From: Scatosoma sp900555925
Lineage (GTDB): Bacteria; Bacillota; Clostridia; Christensenellales; Borkfalkiaceae
NCBI GenBank assembly: GCA_959603585.1
Contig: CAUGYD010000003.1
Location: 1-64,000 of the forward strand
Direction: 5' to 3'
DNA length: 64,000 nt
In this document: in pieces, positions 51,074-60,115 of the stretch
How positions within the stretch are numbered: the stretch's first letter is position 1
Layout: every line of letters starts with the position of its first letter
Notes under the pieces: model-generated
What the model saw: only the letters and a program-made list of their open reading frames with translations
Told to the model about the DNA's origin: nothing
The model's database searches: none
Position numbers and translations under genes: made by a program

Positions 51074-53050
51074 TCACGCTTGTCCTTTGCGTTCCGCCTT
51101 TCTGAGCTTGGCTTTCAGTTCCCCGATTTTATCGCGGATTTCTATCGCCCGTTCAAAGTCCAGCTGCGCGCTCGCCACCTTCATGAGCGCTTTCAGCTTT
51201 TCTATCTCCTCGGGAATATCCTTCAATTTGATGTCCTCGCCCTCCGCCTTCTTCTTGGTGATATTGAGCGTGGATTTGACTTCCTTGATAATCGTCTTCG
51301 GAATAATCCCGTGCGCCTTATTGTATTCGTTCTGAATCCTCCGACGGCGCTCGGTCTCCCCGATCGCCCGCTTCATGCTGTCCGTGATCGTATCGGCGTA
51401 CATGATAACCCGCCCTTCGCTGTTTCGCGCGGCGCGGCCGATGGTCTGTATGAGCGCCGTGTCGCTCCGCAAGAAGCCTTCTTTATCCGCGTCCAAAATC
51501 GCCACCAGCTTCACCTCAGGAAGGTCCAGCCCTTCGCGCAGCAGGTTGATTCCGCAAAGGACGTCGAATTCGCCCAATCTCAGCCCGTTTACGATGTCGA
51601 TTCTTTCCAGCGTATCGATATCGCTGTGCATGTACTTGACCTTTACCGAATGTTCTTTGAGATAGTCGGTAAGCTCCTCCGCCATTTTCTTCGTCAGTGT
51701 CGTAATCAATACCCTGCCCCCGTCCTTTACGACGGTATGAATTTCCGAAAGCAGGTCGTCTATCTGTCCCTTGGTGGGACGGACGGATATTTCGGGATCG
51801 AGCAGTCCCGTAGGACGAATGAGCTGCTCCACCTTCTGCCCCGCCTGTTCCAGCTCATAGGGGGCGGGAGTCGCGGACACGCAGATGAGCTGCGGCACCC
51901 GCGCGTCGAATTCCTCGAAAGTCAGAGGGCGGTTATCGTAGGCGGAGTGCATGCGGAAACCGTAATCCACAAGGTTTTTCTTGCGCGAAAAATCCCCGTG
52001 ATACATGGCGCGGATTTGCGGAATCGTCATGTGGCTTTCGTCGATAAAGACGAGAAAATTCCCTGCGGGGAAATAGTCGAGCAGCGTAAACGACGGTTCG
52101 CCCGGTTTGCGGCCGTCGAAATAGCGGCTGTAATTTTCGATGCCGCTGCAATAGCCGATTTCCCGCATCATTTCGAGATCGTGTTCGGTGCGCTGTTTAA
52201 GCCTCTGCGCTTCCAGAATCTTTCCCGCGTCCTCGAAAGCGCGCACTTCGCCCTTCAAATCTTCCTCTATCATGGCGAGAGCGCCACGCAGCTTTTCCGT
52301 ACCCACGGCGTATTGACTCGCGGGGAAAATCGCCACGTGCGCCAGCTCGTTGATCTTATTTCCCGTCAGCGCCTCCACTTCGTAAAGTTTGTCGATTTCG
52401 TCCCCGAAAAATTCCACGCGGATCGCCACTTCCGAATTGGATGCGGGGAAAATTTCCACGGCGTCGCCGCGGACTCGAAAGGTAGAGCGCTTGAAATCGA
52501 CGTCGTTTCTCGAATACTGCAACTCGATGAGCCGCCTCAAAAGTTTGTCCCGTTCCATTTCCATGCCGGGGCGGAGCGAAACGGAAAGGCGGAAATATTC
52601 CTCCGGCGCGCCGAGTCCGTAAATACAGGACACGGACGCCACCACGAGAACGTCCCTGCGCTCCATCAAGGAACAGGTCGCCGAATTCCTCAATTTATCG
52701 ATTTCGTCGTTCAGGCTCAGGTCCTTTTCAATGTAAGTATCCGTGGAGGGAATATAGCTCTCCGGCTGATAATAGTCGTAATACGAAACGAAATATTCCA
52801 CCCTGTTTTCGGGAAAAAACTCCCGAAACTCGTTGCAGAGCTGCGCCGCCAACGTTTTATTATGCGCGATGACCAGCGTCGGGCGGTTGACGTTTTTGAT
52901 GACGTTCGCCATCGTGAACGTCTTGCCGCTCCCCGTCACGCCCACCAATACCTGCGTGCGGATTCCGTCCAGCACCCCTTCCGTCAGTTTCTCTATCGCC
53001 TGCGGTTGATCGCCCGTCGGCTGAAAGGGGGAATGAAGCTTAAATTCCAT
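51074..53050 (-). CDS. uvrB: Excinuclease ABC subunit UvrB
   Basis: DNA helicase-like subunit that verifies damage. 658 residues. Walker A LVGVTGSGKTFTMANV, the beta-hairpin region YYQPESYIPSTDTYIEKD, and a C-terminal UVR motif that binds UvrC (LDFERAIEIRDKIGELK). ATG 53050 follows GGAGGAAG; upstream in-frame starts lie in the leader. Operon with uvrA. Confidence 0.98.
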   Translation of the reverse strand: MEFKLHSPFQPTGDQPQAIEKLTEGVLDGIRTQVLVGVTGSGKTFTMANVIKNVNRPTLVIAHNKTLAAQLCNEFREFFPENRVEYFVSYYDYYQPESYIPSTDTYIEKDLSLNDEIDKLRNSATCSLMERRDVLVVASVSCIYGLGAPEEYFRLSVSLRPGMEMERDKLLRRLIELQYSRNDVDFKRSTFRVRGDAVEIFPASNSEVAIRVEFFGDEIDKLYEVEALTGNKINELAHVAIFPASQYAVGTEKLRGALAMIEEDLKGEVRAFEDAGKILEAQRLKQRTEHDLEMMREIGYCSGIENYSRYFDGRKPGEPSFTLLDYFPAGNFLVFIDESHMTIPQIRAMYHGDFSRKKNLVDYGFRMHSAYDNRPLTFEEFDARVPQLICVSATPAPYELEQAGQKVEQLIRPTGLLDPEISVRPTKGQIDDLLSEIHTVVKDGGRVLITTLTKKMAEELTDYLKEHSVKVKYMHSDIDTLERIDIVNGLRLGEFDVLCGINLLREGLDLPEVKLVAILDADKEGFLRSDTALIQTIGRAARNSEGRVIMYADTITDSMKRAIGETERRRRIQNEYNKAHGIIPKTIIKEVKSTLNITKKKAEGEDIKLKDIPEEIEKLKALMKVASAQLDFERAIEIRDKIGELKAKLRKAERKGQA

Positions 53051-53142
53051 AACTCTTCCTCCGTTGCAGGCGACCTCGCGCTTCTCATGCCCCTTTTCCC
53101 GAAGCGGCGCCCTATCGCCATACTTTACGAACATTCGTTTGT

Positions 53143-53171
53143 ATTATAGCATATTATGCCGAAAAAGTAAA
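53143..53171 (-). promoter_or_regulatory. Promoter of uvrB-uvrA
   Basis: TTTACT (53166-53171) and perfect TATAAT (53143-53148) with a 17-bp spacer. No LexA-type palindrome was seen in the leader. Confidence 0.75.
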
Positions 53172-53199
53172 CCGATTCGGGCATATAAATGCAATTTCT

Positions 53200-53556
53200 T
53201 CAAAAGATTCGTTTCATGAGGAGACCGACGAGGAAGGCGAGGATGGCGGAAAGAATGGTCCAGGAGACTTTGAAGAACAAATCGCGGCGCATCTGCACGG
53301 AAGAGCGCTTGAACGCGAAACCGTTGGGGTGCAGCGTGATGACGTACATTTTTTCGCCCTTTCGGTCCGAAGAAATCATTTCAAAATAGTCGTCTAATTC
53401 GAGAGCCTTCAAAATTTTTTCCAGCTTTTCCTCGGTGCATTTTTCCTTTTTCGGCAACAATTTCAAGAGATCCGCCGGCGCGACGAGACAGCGGCCGTCT
53501 TCCCGACAGAGGGAATATACCGCCTGCATTACTTCGCTTTCCCTTCTATTCAGCAT
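53200..53556 (-). CDS. Tail-anchored winged-helix-like protein A
   Basis: 118 residues. The first ~85 look like a small winged-helix domain (RRESEVMQAVYSLCREDGRC, then LLKLLPKK, LEKILKALELDDYF). It ends in one membrane helix (WTILSAILAFLVGLLM) with two basic residues after it. The same layout occurs in the next gene upstream (53647-54021). No family recognised. A regulator or adaptor held at the membrane is possible. Confidence 0.65.
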   Translation of the reverse strand: MLNRRESEVMQAVYSLCREDGRCLVAPADLLKLLPKKEKCTEEKLEKILKALELDDYFEMISSDRKGEKMYVITLHPNGFAFKRSSVQMRRDLFFKVSWTILSAILAFLVGLLMKRIF

Positions 53557-53646
53557 AATTCCTCCCCCTTTGATTCCGCAGTACGGTCTTTTTACAATCC
53601 GTCCGTTTTTTTACCCGTCAAGCCTTTCGGCGCACTCCTGCCTCAC

Positions 53647-54021
53647 TCATCGCATGATGAGATAGATGACGGCGAAAATCAAAATGCCGAGCACCGAGCC
53701 CGCGAAGGAACCGAAAAACGCCGCGGACATGAAGTATTTGAGCTGCAAAACGCATTCGCTGCGCTTTTCCGCCTCCTGTTCGCAATAGCCGCGGCCGAGG
53801 GGAAGAGGACAGATACAGTACATGCCCCCGCCCGAATACTTGACGTTTATGTAGCCGTTTTCCGACAGATAATCGAGCATCTGCGCCAGCGCTTCCGCGG
53901 TGACGCCCCACTTTTCGGGAAAAGCCGAAAGAAAATCCTCTTCGGAAAAAATTTTGTACGTTCCCGAAGAACAAAAATCGTTGATGGATTGTAAAAGCGC
54001 GGAGGTCCTTTTGTCCAACAT
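53647..54021 (-). CDS. Tail-anchored winged-helix-like protein B
   Basis: 124 residues with the same plan as the protein at 53200-53556: MLDKRTSALLQSINDFCSSG aligns with MLNRRESEVMQAVYSLCRED, then a helix pair (MLDYLSENGYINVKYSG) and a C-terminal hydrophobic stretch (AAFFGSFAGSVLGILIFAVI). ATG 54021 is chosen because GGGAG sits 5-6 bases upstream. Likely an old duplication. Function unknown. Confidence 0.65.
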   Translation of the reverse strand: MLDKRTSALLQSINDFCSSGTYKIFSEEDFLSAFPEKWGVTAEALAQMLDYLSENGYINVKYSGGGMYCICPLPLGRGYCEQEAEKRSECVLQLKYFMSAAFFGSFAGSVLGILIFAVIYLIMR

Positions 54022-54130
54022 ATGCACTCCCATATGCAGAATTATGTACCTCCGCGCCGAAACGCCTATGAAATTTTATCAAAGTCGCAAAAAGCCCGCT
54101 ATGTCTATGCTACGCGCCGAAACGCCGCGT

Positions 54131-54706
54131 CTATATGAGAAGAATAAAGAAAATCAATCCGAGCACCGCGCCGACATATCCCACCACCATGGCCCAGATG
54201 AGCTGCGCGCTGGTCTTTTTTTCGGAGACGTACAGCCGCTTTGCGTCCACCGAAGCGACGATCGCCACGGGCAGGCACATCAGAAAACCGATGCCGCAGA
54301 TAAAGTCGAGCAAAAGTCCCACGAACGCCAGCGCAAACAGTATCTTCCTTCGCTCCGTAAGGCGCTTTTTTTTCGCCGCCTCGACCTGTTCTCTGCGGCG
54401 GGATTCATAATCTTCCGCAGAAAATTTTCCGTCGGCGGAATCCGAATAGGGCGACGAACCGTACCAACGGCAGCCGTTCCCCTGCCACTCCGCCCCGATT
54501 TTTGTCTCGTTCTCGTCCCGAGGCGTGGAAAAATCCTGTCCCGACAAATTTTCGTCGGGAGCTTTTTCCTGCGTTCCGCCCGCCGCCCGTTCCGTTTCCG
54601 CTTCCGTCTTATCCTCGGAGTCTTCGGAAAAATGCGCGCCGCAGCGAATACAGAATTTCGCGTTATCGTCGGCCTCATAGCCGCATTTTCGGCAAATCTT
54701 ACTCAT
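54131..54706 (-). CDS. Zinc-ribbon membrane protein
   Basis: 191 residues. N-terminal zinc ribbon CRKCGYEADDNAKFCIRCG, an acidic linker, a Lys/Arg-rich coil (about 98-118), then two or three membrane helices (LFALAFVGLLLDFICGIGFL; IWAMVVGYVGAVLGLIFFIL), typical of clostridial DUF4190-like proteins. The ATG lies 6 bases after its -10 box and lacks a ribosome site, so the mRNA is probably leaderless. Confidence 0.78.
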   Translation of the reverse strand: MSKICRKCGYEADDNAKFCIRCGAHFSEDSEDKTEAETERAAGGTQEKAPDENLSGQDFSTPRDENETKIGAEWQGNGCRWYGSSPYSDSADGKFSAEDYESRRREQVEAAKKKRLTERRKILFALAFVGLLLDFICGIGFLMCLPVAIVASVDAKRLYVSEKKTSAQLIWAMVVGYVGAVLGLIFFILLI

Positions 54707-54712
54707 GCTTTG

Positions 54713-54741
54713 ATTGTACTATTATTTGCGAAAAAAGTCAA
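54713..54741 (-). promoter_or_regulatory. Promoter of the zinc-ribbon gene, leaderless
   Basis: TTGACT (54736-54741) and TACAAT (54713-54718) with a 17-bp spacer. Expected start at the A of the ATG (54706). Confidence 0.72.
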
Positions 54742-54798
54742 TTTAATTCGTTTGCGGAATGTGCGGGTTTTGTAAATCCTTTGTGAAAAATTTTCCCC

Positions 54799-54993
54799 TT
54801 AAAGCCCGAATCTTTCATACAGCTCCAAAAGCTCCTTGTAATAGGTCCGCCAGCCCAAAGTCTCACGGTAAGAGACCGTTTTGGTCTTTCCCTCCGATTT
54901 GAGCTTTTCCAGCTTTTCCGTCAGCCGCGCGACCTCGTCTTTTACCCACTCGTGCATTTTTTCGTAAGCCGCAAATTTTTCTTCTTCCGTCAA
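54799..54993 (-). CDS. Small charged helical protein after the P-type ATPase
   Basis: 64 residues, almost entirely charged helix (HEWVKDEVARLTEKLEKLKS), then YRETLGWRTYYKELLELYER. The ATG overlaps the ATPase stop by 4 bases (ATGA), so it is translationally coupled. It could be a small accessory of the pump, but I do not recognise it. Confidence 0.65.
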   Translation of the reverse strand: MTEEEKFAAYEKMHEWVKDEVARLTEKLEKLKSEGKTKTVSYRETLGWRTYYKELLELYERFGL

Positions 54994-57938
54994 ATTCTTT
55001 CCTCCCCTAAGTTTTTCTTTATTATACCGTATTTCTTCCCTTTCGTCAAGCGTTTGCCGAGAATGCGGTCCCGACTCTTTACCGCCTTTTTATAGAGAAC
55101 CTTTCTGATAAAATCGACGGGAATGACGGTCGCGGCGAGCGCCAGCGTCAACGCGAGCTCTTTGGGCGCGAGCCCGCAGCAGCGGAAGAGCGTGCCGCCG
55201 AAATAGACGAGCAGAAGCTGTACGGCGATGACGATGAGAATAAAGACGACGAAAGTCTTATTGTTTTTCAAATGCGAGAGCAGATTGATTCGCTCCGTCC
55301 TCGCATTGAAGGCATTGAATACGCCCGAAAAGACGAACAGCGCAAAAAACGCCGTATAGAAGGGCAGTTTATTTTCCCCGTAACGGAAAAATTCCCGAAA
55401 GAAAGGCGCTTTCAGAAAAACGAGACAGAGCCCCACGGTATAGACGCCCGTAAAAACGATCTGTCGGATCATGTGGCGGCTTAAAACGGGCTCGTTTCGC
55501 CTGGTGGGACGTTCCTCCATATATTCCTTCAAAGGAGGCTCTCCCGCGAACGCCAATCCCGCCAGCGTATCCATGATAATGTTTATCCAAAGCATCTGAA
55601 TGACCGTGACGGGAGTATCTACGCCGATAAACGGAGCGATGAGCGACACGCCGACGGCACATAAGTTCATGGTCAGCTGAAAGACGACAAATTTTCGGAT
55701 ACTCTTGAAAATCGTTCTGCCGTAGCGAATCGCCTTTGCGATCGAGGCAAAATTGTTATCGAGGATAACGATGTCGCCCGCCTCCTTGGCAACTTCCGTT
55801 CCCGTTCCCATAGCGAAGCCGACATCCGCCTTTTTGAGCGCGGGCGCATCGTTGATTCCGTCCCCCGTCATGCCCGTAACCAGCCCCCTGGACTGCGCCA
55901 AGCGGACGAGACGGCTCTTATCCGTCGGCAGCGCCCGCGCCACCACGCGAAGCCGCGGCAACAGCTTCAAAACCTCTTCGTCCGTCATCGCCGCCAGTTC
56001 TTTCCCCGTAATCACCAGCGGGGAGTTATCCCTATCCGCCGCAAAATTCAAGCGATTCTTTTCTACGCGATCCTCGACGGAATTTTCCGCATAGTCTTTC
56101 ATGCGCGTTTCCGCAGAATTTCCCGTACGGTTTTTCTCTCCGTCTTTCCTGTTGAATCCGTTCCGTCCCCTGTGCGCGAAATGCGAAAATCCCTTATTTT
56201 TTGCCGTGGGCGCGAGATCTCGCAACGGTTGTAAAAGTCCCGCTTCTTCCGCGACTGCCTTTGCCGTTTCGATATTGTCGCCCGTAATCATGACGACCTG
56301 AATTCCCGCTCTCCGCACCTCCTCTATCGCCGCGGGGACCTCCGCGCGAATATCGTCGCGGATTCCGACGAGCGCGACAAAGGTAAGCCCGTGCAGATCC
56401 TTTTCCCCCGTCACGTCCGAACGAGTGGCCGCCACTGCCAGCACGCGCATCGCCCTGCAAGTCATGGCGCGTTGTTTTCGACTCATTTCCTCGGCGTCGA
56501 AGGGACAAAGCATGCCGTTCGGAGACACGTAATTTTGACAAAACGGCAGAATTTTTTCGGGCGCGCCCTTGACGAAGGTGCATTTCGCCCCGAATATCGG
56601 CATGCTTCCGCCGTTTTCCGCGCGCACGCAAGCCGCAGAAAATTTATGGGCACTGTCGAAAGGGAAGGCGCTGACTTTAAGATAATTCTCCGCGCGGAAG
56701 GAGAGCGGCAAGACGCCCTTGAGCAGCGCGCGGTCGGTGGCGTTTCCGCCCAAAGCCTTATTCGCCGACACGACGCTGCCCGAATTGAATACTCCGTTCA
56801 GCCTTAAAAGCTCCGCGACAATCTTTCCGCAGGAATCGACGCCGTCGGAGACCTGCCCGCTCCCGTCTATGTATTTTACCGCTTCCAATTCGCCTTTCGT
56901 GAGCGTGCCCGTCTTATCGGTAAAAAGGATATTCACCCCTCCCGACGCCTCTATGCCGACGGGCTTTCTGACCATGACTTTATCCTTCAACATCCTCAGC
57001 ATATTCGAGGAGAGAACGACGGCTATCATCATAGGCAGCCCTTCCGGCACGGCGACCACCACGATGGCGATTGCCAGCGTGAGGGCGTGCATGAGTCGGG
57101 GAACGCAGACTTTCCAATTCCGCATATCCGCAAAGGCGAGCACGAAGTTCATTCCGTTATCGATGAAAAAGCTGTTGAAGAGATCCGCCAAGGCTATGAG
57201 AACGGCCGCAATATATCCCAAGCGACTGAGCGTCTTGGCAAGTCCCGCCAGCTTGACGCGAAGCGGACTTTCGGGCGGTTCGTCCTGCATCTCCCGCGCC
57301 AGCCCTCCGTAAAAGGTCTTATCTCCCACGCGCTCCACGCGCATGACGCCTTCCCCCGCGGAGACGATACTGCCGCGAAAAAGCTGATTTTTGTGCATCA
57401 GATCCCAATCCCCGCCGGCGGACAGCGGCAATTTTTCCGCCTCCGCGCTTTCGCCGTTGAGCGCGGATTGGTCCACACTGAGCTTTCCCGACAAAAGCAC
57501 GCCGTCCGCGGGAATTTTTTCGCCCGCTTCGAGAAGAACGATGTCTCCGACGACGAGCTCCCCGACGGGCAGAGAACGGACTCCGCCCGCACGCCGCACG
57601 CGGCATTCGATGTTCGCCGAAGCGCGCTGCAATTCGATAAAGGCCGATTCGCTGCCGTATTGAGACAGAGTGGAAACAAAGGTGGCGAGAAATACCGCCA
57701 CGGCGATTCCCGCGGACTCCATCCAATCGGAATTTCGGAAAAGGAAAATGACGTTGATCGCCAACGCGACCAGTAAAATCTTGATAATGGGATCGCCGAA
57801 ACTGCTCAGATATTGACGAAAAAAACCCTTTCTTTTTCGCTTCGTAAGGGTGTTGGCGCCGTGGAGCCGGCGGGAGGCAAGCACCTGTTCGTCCGTCAGC
57901 CCCGCGGCGACGCCGCGGGGCAAAATCTGTTCTTTCAT
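54990..57938 (-). CDS. P-type calcium-transporting ATPase with P-domain insert
   Basis: 982 residues, P2 class. N-terminal actuator (SVDQSALNGESAEAEKLP), ten-helix core with VPEGLPMMIAVVLSSNM, phosphorylation site DKTGTLTKGE, hinge TGDGINDAPALKKADVGFAM. Probably exports Ca2+ (or Mn2+). Between GDNIETAKAVAEEAGLL and VITGKELAAMTDEE there is an extra ~60-residue Asn/Arg/Lys-rich segment (about 575-635), absent from ordinary members. AAGGAG precedes the ATG. Confidence 0.9.
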   Translation of the reverse strand: MKEQILPRGVAAGLTDEQVLASRRLHGANTLTKRKRKGFFRQYLSSFGDPIIKILLVALAINVIFLFRNSDWMESAGIAVAVFLATFVSTLSQYGSESAFIELQRASANIECRVRRAGGVRSLPVGELVVGDIVLLEAGEKIPADGVLLSGKLSVDQSALNGESAEAEKLPLSAGGDWDLMHKNQLFRGSIVSAGEGVMRVERVGDKTFYGGLAREMQDEPPESPLRVKLAGLAKTLSRLGYIAAVLIALADLFNSFFIDNGMNFVLAFADMRNWKVCVPRLMHALTLAIAIVVVAVPEGLPMMIAVVLSSNMLRMLKDKVMVRKPVGIEASGGVNILFTDKTGTLTKGELEAVKYIDGSGQVSDGVDSCGKIVAELLRLNGVFNSGSVVSANKALGGNATDRALLKGVLPLSFRAENYLKVSAFPFDSAHKFSAACVRAENGGSMPIFGAKCTFVKGAPEKILPFCQNYVSPNGMLCPFDAEEMSRKQRAMTCRAMRVLAVAATRSDVTGEKDLHGLTFVALVGIRDDIRAEVPAAIEEVRRAGIQVVMITGDNIETAKAVAEEAGLLQPLRDLAPTAKNKGFSHFAHRGRNGFNRKDGEKNRTGNSAETRMKDYAENSVEDRVEKNRLNFAADRDNSPLVITGKELAAMTDEEVLKLLPRLRVVARALPTDKSRLVRLAQSRGLVTGMTGDGINDAPALKKADVGFAMGTGTEVAKEAGDIVILDNNFASIAKAIRYGRTIFKSIRKFVVFQLTMNLCAVGVSLIAPFIGVDTPVTVIQMLWINIIMDTLAGLAFAGEPPLKEYMEERPTRRNEPVLSRHMIRQIVFTGVYTVGLCLVFLKAPFFREFFRYGENKLPFYTAFFALFVFSGVFNAFNARTERINLLSHLKNNKTFVVFILIVIAVQLLLVYFGGTLFRCCGLAPKELALTLALAATVIPVDFIRKVLYKKAVKSRDRILGKRLTKGKKYGIIKKNLGEERI

Positions 57939-58072
57939 GAAACCGCTCCTTCCAAGGCTTATTCGTTTATTAATATGCCTATCCGTTCGGTTTTATGAGC
58001 GTTTGTCCCCCTTACTTTCCGTTCGGTCTTTATCTGCGCCGCTTCCCCGCGTTCCCGTTTTTTGCCATTGCC

Positions 58073-59107
58073 TTAATTATTGTTTTCGCTCGGTTTTTTC
58101 CGCTTTTCGCCTCTTTTGACGATTCCGACGATAAACAGCGCCAAACCGCATAAAAAGGCGGAGAGCCAAGTCACAAAAATGATGTTTCCGTTGAGATATT
58201 CTTCCTCCCAACAGGCGAGGTTGATTTTGAACGCATACGGCTGATGATAAATCAGGGAAACCAGAGCGTCGGCAAATAAGAAGAACGTTCCCCACAGGAC
58301 GCATAAAAACGCCGCTTTCGTCCAGCCGTTCGCCTTCACGTAAGAAAGAATGGCCGCAGTCGCAAATACGGGCACGAAACACAGCGCGGAAATTTCCACA
58401 CCCCGCAAAAATCCGCTCCACCGTCCGAACTCACAGGCTAAAATCAACGCGAGCAGCAGCACAAAATCCGCACCCACGCTGATTATGGGATTATTCCGCT
58501 TCACAGCCTTCGGAACGGGATACAAAGCGAGAAAAATCGGCAGAAAAATTACCGAAAACGCGAACAAAACCGCAGTCAGAGCAATAAAGAACCAATCCCC
58601 GTGCGTATAGATACAACAGCTTAAAAGCAAGAGAAGCAAAGAGACCATAAAACTCCCGCTCACGGCGAGAAGTTTTCCGCGGCGGACGAACTTCGCGCAG
58701 GAAGGGAACAGCGAAAAGGCCGTCATCAGGGCGGTGAGTACGATAAAGAACCAGGACAGGGTTTTGTTTATTGCGAGATTGCAGATAAAGCAGATCACCA
58801 GGGCGAGAAGATATGCTCCCGTCAGCCCGAAAAACCAACCGTCGGAAATTTTTCTGTACTTTTCCGCTTCCGCTTTCATGCGGCGGTATTCGGCGTCGTT
58901 GCCCTCCGCTATCAGTTCCCGCTCGCTTACGTCCAAAATTTCGCATAAATCGGAAATCAAAGTAATGTCGGGATAGGTGACTCCCCTTTCCCATTTCGAG
59001 ACGGCGGTAACCGTCACATACAGCGCCTTGGCGACATCCGCCTGCGTGAGGCCGCGCTCCTTTCTTTTTTCGGCGATAAATCGTCCGAATGATTTTTTGT
59101 CTTTCAT
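58073..59107 (-). CDS. XRE helix-turn-helix protein with membrane domain
   Basis: 344 residues. N-terminal XRE domain (~8-62) with LTQADVAKALYVTVTAVSKWERG and a cap ISDLCEILDVSERELIAE, a short linker, then seven or eight membrane helices. A DNA-binding domain tethered to the membrane suggests a sensor of envelope state, common in Clostridia. GGAGG precedes the ATG. A palindrome in its leader may be its own operator. Confidence 0.82.
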   Translation of the reverse strand: MKDKKSFGRFIAEKRKERGLTQADVAKALYVTVTAVSKWERGVTYPDITLISDLCEILDVSERELIAEGNDAEYRRMKAEAEKYRKISDGWFFGLTGAYLLALVICFICNLAINKTLSWFFIVLTALMTAFSLFPSCAKFVRRGKLLAVSGSFMVSLLLLLLSCCIYTHGDWFFIALTAVLFAFSVIFLPIFLALYPVPKAVKRNNPIISVGADFVLLLALILACEFGRWSGFLRGVEISALCFVPVFATAAILSYVKANGWTKAAFLCVLWGTFFLFADALVSLIYHQPYAFKINLACWEEEYLNGNIIFVTWLSAFLCGLALFIVGIVKRGEKRKKPSENNN

Positions 59108-59119
59108 CTGAAAATCCTC

Positions 59120-59171
59120 CCGTAAAATTTTTTTACGGCTTTATTGTACGGCGGGAATATAAAAAAGTCAA
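59120..59171 (-). promoter_or_regulatory. Promoter and palindrome before the XRE membrane gene
   Basis: TTGACT (59166-59171) and TACAAT (59143-59148), 17-bp spacer. Just after the -10, CCGTAAAA (59120-59127) and TTTTACGG (59131-59138) form a perfect inverted repeat around the transcription start, a good position for repression by the encoded HTH protein. Confidence 0.68.
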
Positions 59172-59192
59172 CGTTAACGCCCTTTTTTCGCT

Positions 59193-59229
59193 AAAAAGGC
59201 GTGTAGCCGCGTAAGCCACACGCCTTTTT
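59193..59229 (-). terminator. Terminator of the TetR gene
   Basis: AAAAAGGCGTGT (59193-59204) pairs with ACACGCCTTTTT (59218-59229), followed by T-rich sequence on the minus strand. Confidence 0.85.
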
Positions 59230-59303
59230 CAAGAAATTTTTTCTTTTCACGCCCCGAACCGAGTTCCGATCGGGCGTACGCGGCAAAATCTTCCTTTACG
59301 GTT

Positions 59304-59873
59304 TCATAAATTTTCAAAGTATTTCAAAGCGCCCGTCATAATCGATTTTGCCGTAGAAGCCAATTCGTCGGGGGTCTTTTTCATGCCCGCATGAATCCAA
59401 CGCGACATTAATCCCACGCAACCGTTGCTGACGAAAGAATAAAAATCCTCGATTTGTTCTTTCGTCGCTTTCGGAAAATATTTCGTATATGCGGCGACGC
59501 AGTTCTCCTTTCCCGTCTCCAACATTCTGTATAAAAAACTCTTGTCCCCGTTTTCCCCCAGCATAATCACGCACATATCCGAATTTTCCATGAGACTTCT
59601 GAAAATCCCCTTGAAGAGCTCCATATTCATGGGATCGTTTTCGGAAACGACGTTTTTGAGATTTTCGGCAAGCTCGCCGAGCATTTCATTTTCGATTTGT
59701 TCCAAAAGGTCGTATACGTCCTGATAATGATTGTAAAACGTACTGCGATTGATGCCCGTACGTTCGCAAATCTCCCGTACGGTAATTTCCTGAATGGGTT
59801 TCTTTTTGAGCAGTTCGGTAAATTCCTTTCGAATGAGCATTTTCGTCACCCGTACCCGATAATCTTTTTCCAT
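59304..59873 (-). CDS. TetR/AcrR family regulator
   Basis: 189 residues. N-terminal HTH about 10-55: KKKPIQEITVREICERTGIN then RSTFYNHYQDVYDLLEQIE, the standard TetR sequence. The C-terminal part (TetR_C_7-like) is helical and binds an unknown ligand. Divergent from the epimerase gene 240 bases away, which it may control. Confidence 0.9.
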   Translation of the reverse strand: MEKDYRVRVTKMLIRKEFTELLKKKPIQEITVREICERTGINRSTFYNHYQDVYDLLEQIENEMLGELAENLKNVVSENDPMNMELFKGIFRSLMENSDMCVIMLGENGDKSFLYRMLETGKENCVAAYTKYFPKATKEQIEDFYSFVSNGCVGLMSRWIHAGMKKTPDELASTAKSIMTGALKYFENL

Positions 59874-60037
59874 AATTATACGTTCGGCCTCCTACCATAA
59901 AATGAATTTGAAAAGCACACGTCGCCGAGTCCCCGCGCGGGGCTCTTCTTGTCCGACAATTTTTGAAAAAACGTCGAATAACCTGCCAAAACAACCGTTT
60001 TACGGGAAAAACTCCGCAGCGACGTTAAAATTGACTG

Positions 60038-60066
60038 TTTACTTTTTCTTCTAACTATATTATAAT
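60038..60066 (+). promoter_or_regulatory. Promoter of the epimerase gene
   Basis: TTTACT (60038-60043) and perfect TATAAT (60061-60066) with a 17-bp spacer, about 50 bases before the ATG at 60116. Confidence 0.75.
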
Positions 60067-60115
60067 AAATTTGAACCTAAAAATCAATACGCTTTGCAAA
60101 AAAGAGGTGATATTT

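Noticed and set aside
50717..53149. 810-codon frame antisense to uvrB
   Set aside because: It mirrors uvrB codons, has no ribosome site and no recognisable domain.
57970..57998. Possible sigma-E promoter before the P-type ATPase (TCATAAA-14-CATATTAA)
   Set aside because: Spacing fits, but the -10 box matches only 5 of 8 positions; not strong enough.
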